Assembly: GCA_019856515.1 (NCBI GenBank)
Contig: CP082230.1
Location: 4,402,001-4,466,000 of the forward strand
Direction: 5' to 3'
Source: Prolixibacteraceae bacterium
GTDB taxonomy: Bacteria > Bacteroidota > Bacteroidia > Bacteroidales > Prolixibacteraceae
DNA: 64,000 nucleotides
Made by a program: the position numbers and the translations under genes. Of the stretch, positions 1 to 10,114 are shown piece by piece; position 1 is the stretch's first letter; each line of letters opens with the position of its first letter. A model generated the notes under the pieces. It did no database searches, was not told the DNA's origin, and saw only the letters and a program-made list of their open reading frames with translations.

Positions 1-1
1 T

Positions 2-76
2 ATTCTATTGGTAATTCACTTATTGTTGCCAAAATTGACTCCACTAGATGAGAATCTAGAGTTGGTTAAAGAGTAA
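2..76 (+). CDS. C-terminal end of an unidentified protein (partial)
   Basis: The window opens inside an open frame that runs to a TAA at 74-76 and encodes 24 residues ending DENLELVKE. A strong rho-independent terminator follows 26 nt later, which supports this being the true end of a gene transcribed on the plus strand. The fragment starts hydrophobic (ILLVIHLLLPK) and ends charged, as in a last membrane helix or a beta strand plus tail. It is too short to name a family. Confidence 0.5.
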   Translation: MLLVIHLLLPKLTPLDENLELVKE

Positions 77-102
77 TTCAATATACCATTGGTTAAGAAT
101 AA

Positions 103-137
103 AGAGGGCTGTGTTTAAATACATAGCCCTCTTTTTT
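103..137 (+). terminator. Rho-independent terminator
   Basis: An 11-bp stem (AGAGGGCTGTG against CATAGCCCTCT, one G-T pair) with an 8-nt loop runs straight into six Ts. It closes the gene that enters from the left edge. Confidence 0.9.
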
Positions 138-393
138 ATCCATATATTGTAATTTTATATGTTTTTTACAACTGTCTCTTGTTCTGAGAGTGAGTGATTT
201 TTTGACTTAATATCTCTATATGGACCTAACTAATCGACTCTTTTTATGATGTTTTTACTTTGAGAATAATGATTATGTAATTTTCATATGTTTAAAATGT
301 TTAAAAAAAAAGAACCATTCCGTCAATTCAAGGTGAATTCGTACGGAAAGCACTATTTTAGTAGCCTAGACAAAGAATTGTAATAATTTCTGT
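138..393. other. Intergenic leader of the hybrid regulator
   Basis: AT-rich spacer between the terminator at 103-137 and the regulator start. I see no gene, no RNA motif and no clean TTTG/TAnnTTTG promoter pair here. The promoter of the regulator must lie in it but I cannot place it. Confidence 0.5.
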
Positions 394-3300
394 ATGCGCA
401 TCCAACTACTATTCATATTAAGTATTGTATATCTGATCTTTCAGACTGCTTATGCTCAGAATCATATTTTCGAGCATTTGAATGTGTCTGATGGATTAAC
501 ACAGTCTTCTGTTATCTCAATGGAACAGGATAGTGTGGGGTATATATGGTTAGGTACTAGAAATGGACTTAATAGATACGATGGGACTGAGATTAAGCAG
601 TATCATCACTTAAGAGGCGATTCTACTTCTGTCTTGGGAGAGAATGTGAAGCAGATCATTGCATCGAAGGAGAGTAGTGATCTTTATGTGTTAGTGAAGC
701 AAGGTGTTTCTGTATTTCGTTACAAAGAGGAACGATTCTATAATTATGTAGTGCCTCATTGTGAGACTATTTACCTTGATAGTAATACATTGTTTATTGG
801 TGATCATCTTGGGTTGGGAGTGTTGGATTTGAATACAGGTAATGTGAATAGGGTTTCTATTCCTGGCTATCCAGATTTTGTCTTGAATAAGATATATATG
901 GACCAACAAGGGCGGTTGTGGTTGGCGACTCGTCAGTATGGTTTGTTATGTTATGATCCCAATAGTAAGGTGGTCAAAGTCATGTTGAATAAAGAGGTTA
1001 CTTCGATTATGGCTTATCAAGGAAGTTACATGGTCGGTACAGCTTCTGATGGGGTCTACTTGCTTTCTGAGCATGGTGTGCTAAAGCATTTTCATGAAAA
1101 GTCTAAGAAGTATCCGTTGTCAAACAATACAATACGTTCTGTCTGTAGAGATCCGCTAGGAAACGTATGGATTGGTACTTTTTATGGATTGAATGTTTGG
1201 AATCCGTCCAATAATAAGATTGATGTATATTACCAGTCTGATTTAGATCCAAATGGATTAAGTCATAATTCGATTTATTCAATTTTAGTTGATAAGCAAG
1301 GAAGTGTATGGATTGGTTCATATTTTGGTGGCGTAAATATCTATAATCCACGGTTGACTGTTTTTAAGTATTTTAAGCCAAATCAACAAAAGAATACTTC
1401 AATAAATTATAGGGTAGTTGGCGATATACTGCAAGGAAGTGGCCCGAATCTATGGATCGCCACAGAAGGTGGTGGCTTAAACTTATACAATACACGAACT
1501 CGGAAGTTTGAATACTTTATTCATAATAGTAGTTCAAATTCGATTTCACACAATAATATTAAAGCGCTGTTTTTTGATCATAACCGAGAACTTTGGGTTG
1601 GAACCCATAATGGAGGGGTGAACAGAATGAATATGAAGACGAAAACTTTTAAAGTATATAATTCGTCGAACAGTGGTTTAAAACATAATTCCGTGTCTGC
1701 TATTGCTGAGTGGCAGGGAAGAATTCTTGTTGGTAATGCAATAGGTTTGTTTATCTCGGATGAGAATAGAGATGAGTTTACATCTTTTCTTGATCGTGGC
1801 ACTCCCGGCTCTCCTGCCGTTTTGGGGACGATACTTCATGTGATGGTTGATTCAAAAGATCGACTTTGGGCAGCTACTGAGAGCAATGGACTCTTTATGT
1901 ATGATGAGTCTAAGGCTAAGGTTTATCATTTTACGGTGGATGAATCAAATCCTTATGGTCTACCAAGTAACCATATCCCGTTTGTATATGAGGACAATAA
2001 TAGTAGGGTTTGGATTGCAACGTCAGGAGGAGGATTATGTCGTTATCTAGAGGATGGTTCTGGTTTTGATATTTTCAATAAGGAGAAAGATGGAATTTCA
2101 AGTGACTTTATCTTTACCGTGGCACAATCACGTTATGGCTTTCTGTGGGTTGCGACAAGTAATGGAATTAGTCGATTGGATGTGAAAGGACGTCGTTTTA
2201 CTAATTTTGATCATGGAAAAGGTTTTCCTCTAGGAGAGATTAACGAAAAGAGTTTGTGTGTTACTCGCAATGGTGAAGTTTATGTTGGGGGAATACAGGG
2301 TTTGGTGTCATTTAAGGAGAAAGACCTTATTCGTACTAAGAGTAAAAGAAAAGTGCTTATTACAGAGGCTATGATTCGTACAGTGGATGAATCAGACGGT
2401 GTTTTAGGTATTCATGAAACTTTACTTTTTAAAGATAAAATTAAGATTGCTCATCAAAATTCAGGAGTTACTTTTTCATTTACCTCTTTTGAATATATAA
2501 AATCGTTTAGGCCAGAGTTTGAGTATATGCTCGAAGGTTATGATGATCATTGGGTTCAAGCAACATATCTCGATAAAGTGACTTATAATCGCTTGTCATC
2601 TGGTCACTACATCTTTAAAGTGCGTGTAGCCAATGATTCTGATTTGAAGTATATGGATTCGGTTGTCGTGGTTGTCGGTGTTCCATTTTATGCTACATGG
2701 TGGGCATATTTATTATACTTCTTATTTTTGGTTTTGGCTCTTTATGGTGTTCACTTGGTTTTGGTTAGAAAGTCTATCTTGGAGGTCTCTTTAGAGCAGC
2801 AGAAGTTAGATGCAGAGAAATTGATGAATGATAATGCTAATAAACTACAGTTTTTTACCAATATCTCTCATGAGTTTAGAACGCCATTGACCATTATTTC
2901 TGGCTTAATAGAGAAGGTACTATCCAATGATAGATTGATCGATGGGGATAAGCGCTCCTTGAACTCTGCATTTAGAAACTGTCAGAGAATGACATATCTG
3001 GTAGATGAAATTCTTGATTTCAGAAAACAAGAGCTTGGGGTGTTGACTGTACATAGAAGGTCTGTTGATTTTGTCTCTTTTGTTAAGCATGTATTTGATG
3101 CCTATGAGCAGTATGCTATCATTAACGATATACGTTATGAGTTTGTCGCTAATGATGCTGATATTGCATGTTGTATCGACCCTAAGCAGTTTAAGAAGAT
3201 TGTTCATAACTTATTGTCTAATGCGTTTAAGTATAGATCTAATAACGCAATAATTCGAGTTATTGTCTTTTCTGAAGCAGATAATGTTGTGTTGAAAATT

Positions 3301-4404
3301 ATTGATAATGGTCTTGGTATTGAAAAAGATCATATAGATAAGATATTTGATAGATATTTCCACGTAGAAGGTGAGGATACAGGAGGAACAGGAATCGGAC
3401 TTTCTTTGGTTAAAGGTTTAATCGAGGCGCATGGTGGTCAGATCTCTGTGGAGAGTAATCCTGGTGAAGGATCATGTTTTCAAGTTGTTTTTCCAAAGAA
3501 GTTGGATGCTTGTAATGGTGACGGTGAGTTTCTTAAAGAGTGGAAAGATGATATTGTTCAGCAGCCTATTTTGCTTTCGGAGCAAGAAACAGAAGAGGAT
3601 GTTGAAGAACCTATAGAGGATTCTGAAAAACCTTCGGTATTAGTTGTCGACGATAATAAAGAGTTAAGAGACCTGCTTCAAGAGACATTGTCATCTTATT
3701 TTAATGTCTTCGTTAAGGGTAATGGAAAAGAAGCTTATGAGTGGGTGATGGAAAACAGACCTGATATTATTATTAGTGATGTGATGATGCCCGTTATGAA
3801 TGGTTTTGAATTTACACGATTGATTAAGCAAGATGAATCTTTGTGTCATATTCCAATTGTATTGTTGACAGCCAAAGACTCAAGAGAGCATTATGAAGAG
3901 GGGATATCTGCCGGAGCTGACGATTATATCGTGAAACCTTTTGAGGTTGGGATGCTCTCTAAAAAAATCAATAATATATTATTGACGCGAAGTGCATTGC
4001 AAAGACAATATTCGTCTGATCCAGAATTTGATACCAAGATATTGGCAAAGAATGATGTAGATAAGGATCTACTTAAGCGTGCTAGAGAAGTAGTGGAGGC
4101 TAATATTAATAATCATGAATTTAGTGTAAACGATTTTGCGCGTGAGATGTGTCTAGGTCGAACGAGTTTATATGATAAGATTAAAGGTGTGACAGGACAA
4201 ACTCCCAATGATTTTATTATGTCGACAAGGTTGAAGACTGCAGCACACTTGTTGCGTACCAATAGAGGAATGAATGTTTCTGAGGTTGCATATACTGTAG
4301 GTTTTTCCACTCCTCGCTATTTTAGTAAATGTTTCAGTAAGCATTTCGGTGTTCCTCCAAAGAAATATGCAAAGCAATTTGTCGTAAATAGTGACTCTGA
4401 GTAA
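394..4404 (+). CDS. Hybrid two-component system regulator (HTCS) with propeller ectodomain and AraC output
   Basis: A 1336-residue one-protein signalling system of the kind that controls polysaccharide utilisation loci in Bacteroidota. Visible parts in order: signal peptide ending around AYAQ-22, two-component-regulator propeller repeats with recurrent W(I/V)GT motifs to about 680, a Y_Y_Y domain about 690-755, one membrane helix about 771-792, a HisKA H-box with SHEFRTPL (His826), a HATPase domain with DNGLGIE and GTGIGLSLVKG, a receiver with phospho-acceptor Asp1129 in SDVMMPVMNG, and a C-terminal AraC helix-turn-helix about 1235-1332. All catalytic residues look intact. The ectodomain should bind a periplasmic glycan fragment and the AraC domain the promoters of the two SusCD modules just downstream. 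The glycan is unknown. The target promoters are inferred from position. Confidence 0.95.
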   Translation: MRIQLLFILSIVYLIFQTAYAQNHIFEHLNVSDGLTQSSVISMEQDSVGYIWLGTRNGLNRYDGTEIKQYHHLRGDSTSVLGENVKQIIASKESSDLYVLVKQGVSVFRYKEERFYNYVVPHCETIYLDSNTLFIGDHLGLGVLDLNTGNVNRVSIPGYPDFVLNKIYMDQQGRLWLATRQYGLLCYDPNSKVVKVMLNKEVTSIMAYQGSYMVGTASDGVYLLSEHGVLKHFHEKSKKYPLSNNTIRSVCRDPLGNVWIGTFYGLNVWNPSNNKIDVYYQSDLDPNGLSHNSIYSILVDKQGSVWIGSYFGGVNIYNPRLTVFKYFKPNQQKNTSINYRVVGDILQGSGPNLWIATEGGGLNLYNTRTRKFEYFIHNSSSNSISHNNIKALFFDHNRELWVGTHNGGVNRMNMKTKTFKVYNSSNSGLKHNSVSAIAEWQGRILVGNAIGLFISDENRDEFTSFLDRGTPGSPAVLGTILHVMVDSKDRLWAATESNGLFMYDESKAKVYHFTVDESNPYGLPSNHIPFVYEDNNSRVWIATSGGGLCRYLEDGSGFDIFNKEKDGISSDFIFTVAQSRYGFLWVATSNGISRLDVKGRRFTNFDHGKGFPLGEINEKSLCVTRNGEVYVGGIQGLVSFKEKDLIRTKSKRKVLITEAMIRTVDESDGVLGIHETLLFKDKIKIAHQNSGVTFSFTSFEYIKSFRPEFEYMLEGYDDHWVQATYLDKVTYNRLSSGHYIFKVRVANDSDLKYMDSVVVVVGVPFYATWWAYLLYFLFLVLALYGVHLVLVRKSILEVSLEQQKLDAEKLMNDNANKLQFFTNISHEFRTPLTIISGLIEKVLSNDRLIDGDKRSLNSAFRNCQRMTYLVDEILDFRKQELGVLTVHRRSVDFVSFVKHVFDAYEQYAIINDIRYEFVANDADIACCIDPKQFKKIVHNLLSNAFKYRSNNAIIRVIVFSEADNVVLKIIDNGLGIEKDHIDKIFDRYFHVEGEDTGGTGIGLSLVKGLIEAHGGQISVESNPGEGSCFQVVFPKKLDACNGDGEFLKEWKDDIVQQPILLSEQETEEDVEEPIEDSEKPSVLVVDDNKELRDLLQETLSSYFNVFVKGNGKEAYEWVMENRPDIIISDVMMPVMNGFEFTRLIKQDESLCHIPIVLLTAKDSREHYEEGISAGADDYIVKPFEVGMLSKKINNILLTRSALQRQYSSDPEFDTKILAKNDVDKDLLKRAREVVEANINNHEFSVNDFAREMCLGRTSLYDKIKGVTGQTPNDFIMSTRLKTAAHLLRTNRGMNVSEVAYTVGFSTPRYFSKCFSKHFGVPPKKYAKQFVVNSDSE

Positions 4405-4530
4405 TGCTTTATATTGTGTGTGATGTCGATAAAAGTGTCGTCTGAGTATATCTGTATTACCTTTGAATATTTAATAAAATTAAAGCATGTCAAATATAAA
4501 ATTATGTTTGTATGCTCTTTTGGATATGTT

Positions 4531-4559
4531 TAATATTAACCACTTTTCGGTTAATATTA
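4531..4559 (+). terminator. Perfect 11-bp hairpin after the HTCS gene
   Basis: TAATATTAACC and GGTTAATATTA flank a 7-nt loop 126 nt after the HTCS stop. The stem is perfect but AT-rich and no T-run follows, so it may be a weak terminator or an operator rather than a classical terminator. Confidence 0.45.
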
Positions 4560-4956
4560 CGTATTGCTTGACCGATTTGTTTTCATAATCACCTTTTCTT
4601 TCTTTATTTCCTTAGAATCCTTCTTCCTTACAAATGATTGAATCATAGCCACTATTGATAATTCTTGATTGTACCTACTATCTATATTCTTCTGTTAACA
4701 ATGTATTTATCTGCATTTGTTTTTTTCCTATAATCATTCGGTAAAAGTGTCAAATTATTCATTGTTTATGTTTTGTTGACCGTGTAGTTTGTTGATTATC
4801 AATGTGTTTATTTAATGTGTTGATTGTTCGCGTACATTTAGTACATTTTCTATTAGGTGTACACTATTTATATTTATCGTGTCAAACCAAAAGGTCTGAC
4901 TTGTTTTTGTTTTTGTGTGAATTTTTTAAGTAAGGCTAACTAAAAATCGATAATTT
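4560..4956 (+). promoter_or_regulatory. Upstream regulatory region of the first SusCD module
   Basis: No gene fits here. The stretch holds GTACATTT twice (4832-4839 and 4841-4848), the palindrome GTGTACAC (4857-4864), and TTTGTTGA twice 16 bp apart further upstream. A TGTACA core recurs in the promoter region of the second module (12191-12196), so these are candidate contacts for the HTCS AraC domain. The leader ends in CTAACTAAAAA (4936-4945), a motif repeated before the other operon-leading genes of the glycan loci. No clear TAnnTTTG box was found. Confidence 0.4.
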
Positions 4957-6291
4957 ATGTTTTCGTTTAAATTCAAGGCGATCATACGTAAATACTTCGC
5001 AATGTTAATATTGTTAGTAGGTATTTTGTCTTCGTGTACTCCAGATGAATACACATATGATGATAGGTATGGTTCAAAACCAGTGGATCTATCGTATGTT
5101 GCTATTCCTGATTTTCCAGAGGGAGATGCTTTTGTTTCGTCAAAGGCTTTTGTAACTCTTCCTTCTAATGTTCTACCAGAATTCTTTCTAGATGGCTGGA
5201 TTAAGGATGGTGTTGATATGGGTGAATTAACTCATTTCAAAATTGACACACTTGATGGTGAGATCACTTTAAGTGAAAAGAATGATTTGAAACCAGGTAA
5301 ATATGCTGTTGCTGTTAAAGTACGAACATATGATAATATTGCGATCCAAGCAGAGGATGGTACATATGGTCTTGAAAAACAACTAGTCGATAGTGTAGTG
5401 TTTAAGGAAGGACTTACTTTTGTTGTTCTTTCTAAACTTATTGAGTCACTAACTTATTCTCCAAATTTAGTTGGTGCCAAGCCTGGAAAACTTTTTACTT
5501 CCCCTACACCTGTTATCGTAGGTACTGCTCCAGCAACATTTGAATTGTATGGTACTCATGCATCGGATTTTGTGATTGATGCAAATACAGGGGTTATTTC
5601 ATTGGCTGATGGTCACACTTTGGCTGAAGCAGATTATAAGCTAAGTGTTAAAGTTACAAATGATGCTGGTTCTGTAGAATTTCCTGAAGTTATTACTGTT
5701 AAGGTGGCGCCTGCAACTGAAATGGTGGTTAGAGAGTTGATGATACCGAAGTATAATAGTAAGAACTATGCGGTGGATGAATTCAATTTACCAAATATGA
5801 CCTCTATTAGTGTTGATGCAACTATCCCTTCGCAAGAGTCAAACAAACGTTGGAAATCTGCATGGTGTCTATGGCATCAGAAAGACGCTGATGGCAAGAC
5901 CTTCCATTTTGCTGAATTTAGACCATTTAAATCGTTACAAGAAGATTACATGTTATTTACAGACAAAGTTAGTTTTGTAGATGCAGAGAAAGCAAAAGCG
6001 ATTTTAGAAATTGGACATAAGTATGGTATCCTTGATGGTTTTACATTTGATGTTGTTGTGAGTACTGATTTTGCAGGAGATGCATCTACAGCTACTTGGA
6101 CTTCTATCAATGTTCCATTGGTTGATCCACAATCTACATATGCTGAGTATAATGTTGATCTATCCGCTTTTGATGGACAAGAAGTTACTGTTGGAGTTAA
6201 AGTGAAATATGTATTACCTCCAGGAAAGAAACTTACCGATTTGACTAAGAATGTTTGGATTAAGAGTTTTGTAGTTAAAGCAACGATGTAA
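4957..6291 (+). CDS. Surface lipoprotein, cadherin-like repeat plus C-terminal beta-sandwich, module 1
   Basis: A 444-residue protein with a lipoprotein signal (LVGILSSCTPDEYTY, lipidated Cys about 27). The middle (about 165-250) carries a putative Ig/cadherin-like repeat with the pattern FVIDANTGVISLADG. The C-terminal third has W-rich NKRWKSAWCLW and VVVSTDFAGD motifs like the choice-of-anchor J type beta-sandwich. The position in front of SusC/SusD suggests a surface glycan-binding protein playing the part SusE/SusF play elsewhere. That role is inferred from context, not from family identity. Its paralogue heads the second module at 12410 and shares length, signal, repeat order and the AATTTATGT start context. 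The next gene starts 10 nt after the stop. Confidence 0.75.
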   Translation: MFSFKFKAIIRKYFAMLILLVGILSSCTPDEYTYDDRYGSKPVDLSYVAIPDFPEGDAFVSSKAFVTLPSNVLPEFFLDGWIKDGVDMGELTHFKIDTLDGEITLSEKNDLKPGKYAVAVKVRTYDNIAIQAEDGTYGLEKQLVDSVVFKEGLTFVVLSKLIESLTYSPNLVGAKPGKLFTSPTPVIVGTAPATFELYGTHASDFVIDANTGVISLADGHTLAEADYKLSVKVTNDAGSVEFPEVITVKVAPATEMVVRELMIPKYNSKNYAVDEFNLPNMTSISVDATIPSQESNKRWKSAWCLWHQKDADGKTFHFAEFRPFKSLQEDYMLFTDKVSFVDAEKAKAILEIGHKYGILDGFTFDVVVSTDFAGDASTATWTSINVPLVDPQSTYAEYNVDLSAFDGQEVTVGVKVKYVLPPGKKLTDLTKNVWIKSFVVKATM

Positions 6292-6301
6292 ACTATAGGT
6301 T

Positions 6302-6925
6302 ATGACTAAAAATATCATTTCATATATTGCAATATTCCTATTTACATTGAATGTTGCAGTGGCAAAGAAAAACGTAGTGGTGTTTGAAGATAACATTGCT
6401 GCACAAAAACTTGTTCAAGGAGCTTCGACGTTGGGTAATTTTACCGCTTATAGTCTTAAGGGCGATGGGGTTCAGGAGAATAACAAGAAGTGGGTAAAAG
6501 CTTGGGGTGTTTGGAAGTGTAAAGATGCTACAGACCAGAGAGCAAAATGTTTGAATTTCGTTTGTAACCGAGTTCAAAATGATGATTGGTTGGTAACAAA
6601 CGCTATTGACCTTAATGGAGTTCAAAAACCGTCATTGGTTTTGGATTACTACTCACGTTATGGTAGTGATAAAGCAAATGATTTTAAAGTGATGATTTCT
6701 ACTGATTTTAATGGAGATGTAGAGTCTGCAACCTGGAAATCACTTCCTTTTACTGTTTTTCATCAAATGCAAAAAGCAGAGAGCCAGAAGATTTCGTTGA
6801 AGAAATATGCTGGAAAGAAAGTTTTTATTGCTTTCCATGTATCTGCGACAGATAACAAGAATGAGTTGAAAAACATGACGCGTAATTATTTCATTACGAA
6901 AGTACAAGTAGAAGGTAAGAAGTAA
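6302..6925 (+). CDS. Small secreted beta-sandwich protein (choice-of-anchor J-like), module 1
   Basis: 207 residues with a cleavable signal peptide (ends about VAVA-KK) and no lipobox. The mature part is one domain with KKWVKAWGVWKCK, DDWLVTNAIDL and VMISTDFNGD motifs, the hallmarks of the choice-of-anchor J fold. The same motifs occur in the C-terminal domain of the lipoprotein immediately upstream, so the two neighbours are related to each other as well as to their copies in module 2. No catalytic signature is visible. A carbohydrate-binding or surface-complex role with the SusCD pair is likely from position only. Confidence 0.65.
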   Translation: MTKNIISYIAIFLFTLNVAVAKKNVVVFEDNIAAQKLVQGASTLGNFTAYSLKGDGVQENNKKWVKAWGVWKCKDATDQRAKCLNFVCNRVQNDDWLVTNAIDLNGVQKPSLVLDYYSRYGSDKANDFKVMISTDFNGDVESATWKSLPFTVFHQMQKAESQKISLKKYAGKKVFIAFHVSATDNKNELKNMTRNYFITKVQVEGKK

Positions 6926-6966
6926 TTTATTCTTTTAAGACTTAAACGTTTGTTATTTATAGAATT

Positions 6967-9900
6967 ATGAAAATAAATAGATTATCATATATCGGACTTC
7001 TTTGTTTTATGATGCTCTCTTTCGTTGGTTTTGCCCAAAAGGGAGTTGTAAAAGGAGTTGTAAAAGATGACCAGGGGGAACCTCTTCCTGGTGTAACTGT
7101 AGTTGTTGAAGGAACGACAACTGGTACTATTACCAATTTTGATGGTATCTATACCATTAAAGCTAAAGGAAAGGCTTCTTTAGTATTTTCATTCATTGGA
7201 TATAAACCAGTGACAGTACCTTTACAAGGCAAATCAAAGATTGATGTTACCTTAGAGAATGATGTGCAGCAAATTGAAGAAGTGATTGCTGTAGGTTATG
7301 GAACAAAGAGTGTAAAGGATGTAACAAGTAGTATTGCTACTGTGAAGGCAGAAGAGCTTGTTAAGGCTCCTGTTGCAAACTTTGACCAGGCTCTTGCAGG
7401 TCGTATGTCAGGAGTTCAGGTAACTGCTTCAGATGGTACTCCAGGTAAAGGTATGCAGATTGTGATTCGTGGAGGTAACTCTGTAACAGGTGATAATACA
7501 CCTTTGTATGTTGTGGATGGTATCGCGATGGAATCATTTGATCCAGGATCTCTTTCTACAAATGATATTGAGAGTATGAGTATCCTTAAGGATGCTGCTG
7601 CATCTGCGATCTATGGTTCACGTGCTGCGAATGGTGTTGTTTTAATCACTACAAAAGGTGGAAAAGTAGGTCCAACTCGTATCAATGTAAACCTAAGTGC
7701 AGGGCTTCAGTGGATTCCACGTCGTTTGGATGTGATGGATCCATATCATTTTGTATTGTTGCAAGAAGAGGTTGCTTATGCATTAGGTGGAACTTATGTT
7801 GATAACTTTAAAGAGCATTGGGTTGACCCTGAGTTGTATAAAGATGTTGAAGGTACAAACTGGCAAGATGAGATTTTCAGAACGGCCTATATCAAGAATG
7901 CAAATGTGAACCTTTCGGGTGGTAATAAAAATACACGTCACTATGCATCAGTTAGTTTTGTCGATCAAGATGGAACGATGATCAATACTGGTTACCAGAA
8001 GATTAACTCACAGTTGAGATTGAACCATAAGTTCAACAATAAGTCTAAGATTGGTCTTAACTTTAACTATACGCATTCCAATCAAACTGGAGAGACGGTT
8101 TCGGGAAATAATCGTGTGAGTATTATTCGTGATGCTTTAAGTTTCCGTCCTGTGAAACCAGTAATTGATGATGGTTTAGAAGAGGGAATTGACTTGGATG
8201 ATAGAAACAATTTGAGATTTAATCCAGTAAAGAACTTAAATAATACAGATCGTAGTTATCAAATTGATGCTTTCCGTGCAAACGTAGACTATCAGTTGAC
8301 TTTGGCTAGAGGATTGACTTTTAAGACAGTTGGTGGTTATGTTGTTGATACGCGTAAGTTAAGTAAATCATTTGGTTATGATACATATCAAGGACGTAGA
8401 GGTGTAAATGGAATTAACAGTTACATCGAGTCAAGACATAAATATGTTTTGAGTAATACCAACACATTGAACTACAATAAAAATGTAGGAAACTCTAAAT
8501 TCAATGTTCTTCTTGGTGAGGAAGCACAGTATGTCGTTTCTGATTACTTGAAAGCATCAGGTGCAAATATGCCTATTGATGACTTAGGTGCAAATAATTT
8601 AGGTATGGGTACAACATTCCCTGCTCCTATTTCTAGTAAGACAGGTAGTACCATGTTATCTTATTTTACACGTATTGATTATAGCTTTAAGGATAAGTGG
8701 TTGATCTCAGGTACTGTTCGTGCTGATGGCTCTTCTCGTTTTACTGGTAATAATAAATGGGGATATTTCCCATCTGCATCTGTCGGTTACCGTTTAATTC
8801 AGGAGCCTTTTATGCAAGATCAGAATGTAGTTTCGAACTTAAAGGTTCGTGCTAACTGGGGACAAAACGGTAATAATAAGATTGGAGACTTTGCTGCATA
8901 CAATCTGATGAACGCTACTGCTGAGTCTGGTTATGTATTCGATGGTACTTATGATAAAGGTCTTGTATTTACGAATCTTGGTAGTGAAGATATTCGTTGG
9001 GAAACAACTACACAAACAACAGTTGGTTTAGATTTAGGTTTCTTTGATGAGAAAGTTAAGCTTACAGTAGATTGGTATAAGAAAAATACAACGGATCTTC
9101 TGTTAAATGCAGACATGGCTCCGAGTACTGGTTTTAAGAAGACTTATAAGAATGTTGGTGAGATTGAGAATCAAGGTATGGAGTTCTCTATTAATACAAT
9201 CAATGTTCAAACTAGAAACTTCAGATGGACAACAGATTTAAATATCTCTTTTAACAGAAATAAGTGTGTGGCACTTAATGATGGACAAACAGAGTTGTTG
9301 ACAAATCCTGATTGGAGTTTTAAGGTTGCCGAATACCAGTATATAACTCGTGTTGGGGAAGCTGTAGGTCAATTCTATGGATTGAAATCTGATGGTGTTT
9401 ACACTGTAGATGATTTCAATATGGTGAATGGTAAATATGCATTGAAGGATGGTATTGCTGATAACGGTGCTGCTGTTGCTCCTGGGTCAACTAAGTTTGT
9501 TGATGTTAATGAAGATGGCACAATTGATAACGAAGACCGTGTTGTAATTGGTAATGCTCAAGCAAAACATTTTGGCGGTGTTACGAATAACTTCTCATAT
9601 AAGAACTTTGATTTTTCAATTTTCTTCCAATGGTCTGCTGGTAATGAAATTCTAAATGCAAACCGTGTTGACCTTGAAGTACCAGGAACAAAGACAAACT
9701 ATAACTATTTGTCATCGGTAGCAGGACGTTATTCTGCATCTAATCCTAATCCTAATGCAGACGTAAATATCATTAGAGATGGTAACGTATATGGAGCTCC
9801 TCCTACAGGTAACTATATTTCGGATCGTTTTGTAGAAGATGGGTCTTTCTTGAGATTAAAAACTATCTCAGTAGGGTATCGTTTTAGCAAAAAGATGTTG

Positions 9901-10086
9901 AAGAAGATGAAGCTTTCAAAAGCTCGTATCTATGCTTCGGGTCAGAACCTTTATACATGGACTAACTATTCTGGTTATGATCCAGAAGTTTCTGTCGGAA
10001 AATATGGTGCATTGACTCCAGGATTAGATTATTCAGCTTATCCAACAAGTGCTACATTTACTGTTGGTTTAGAACTAGGATTTTAA
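6967..10086 (+). CDS. SusC-family TonB-dependent outer-membrane transporter, module 1
   Basis: 1039 residues: signal peptide ending GFAQ-24, an N-terminal carboxypeptidase-regulatory-like domain (GVVKDDQGEPLPGVTVVVEG), a plug with PLYVVDGI, IESMSILKDAAASAIYGSR and GVVLITTKGG, then a C-terminal 22-strand barrel ending in the usual aromatic-rich strand (FTVGLELGF). The length is normal for the family. It should import an oligosaccharide together with the SusD protein encoded 28 nt downstream, using TonB energy. It is highly similar along its whole length to the SusC at 14436, which indicates duplication rather than independent acquisition. Confidence 0.95.
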   Translation: MKINRLSYIGLLCFMMLSFVGFAQKGVVKGVVKDDQGEPLPGVTVVVEGTTTGTITNFDGIYTIKAKGKASLVFSFIGYKPVTVPLQGKSKIDVTLENDVQQIEEVIAVGYGTKSVKDVTSSIATVKAEELVKAPVANFDQALAGRMSGVQVTASDGTPGKGMQIVIRGGNSVTGDNTPLYVVDGIAMESFDPGSLSTNDIESMSILKDAAASAIYGSRAANGVVLITTKGGKVGPTRINVNLSAGLQWIPRRLDVMDPYHFVLLQEEVAYALGGTYVDNFKEHWVDPELYKDVEGTNWQDEIFRTAYIKNANVNLSGGNKNTRHYASVSFVDQDGTMINTGYQKINSQLRLNHKFNNKSKIGLNFNYTHSNQTGETVSGNNRVSIIRDALSFRPVKPVIDDGLEEGIDLDDRNNLRFNPVKNLNNTDRSYQIDAFRANVDYQLTLARGLTFKTVGGYVVDTRKLSKSFGYDTYQGRRGVNGINSYIESRHKYVLSNTNTLNYNKNVGNSKFNVLLGEEAQYVVSDYLKASGANMPIDDLGANNLGMGTTFPAPISSKTGSTMLSYFTRIDYSFKDKWLISGTVRADGSSRFTGNNKWGYFPSASVGYRLIQEPFMQDQNVVSNLKVRANWGQNGNNKIGDFAAYNLMNATAESGYVFDGTYDKGLVFTNLGSEDIRWETTTQTTVGLDLGFFDEKVKLTVDWYKKNTTDLLLNADMAPSTGFKKTYKNVGEIENQGMEFSINTINVQTRNFRWTTDLNISFNRNKCVALNDGQTELLTNPDWSFKVAEYQYITRVGEAVGQFYGLKSDGVYTVDDFNMVNGKYALKDGIADNGAAVAPGSTKFVDVNEDGTIDNEDRVVIGNAQAKHFGGVTNNFSYKNFDFSIFFQWSAGNEILNANRVDLEVPGTKTNYNYLSSVAGRYSASNPNPNADVNIIRDGNVYGAPPTGNYISDRFVEDGSFLRLKTISVGYRFSKKMLKKMKLSKARIYASGQNLYTWTNYSGYDPEVSVGKYGALTPGLDYSAYPTSATFTVGLELGF

Positions 10087-10114
10087 TCTTAACTAATTTG
10101 TAATTATTGTGATC

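Noticed and set aside
2920..3207. Minus-strand open frame inside the HTCS gene
   Set aside because: It is opposite the conserved histidine-kinase domain and has no recognisable product.
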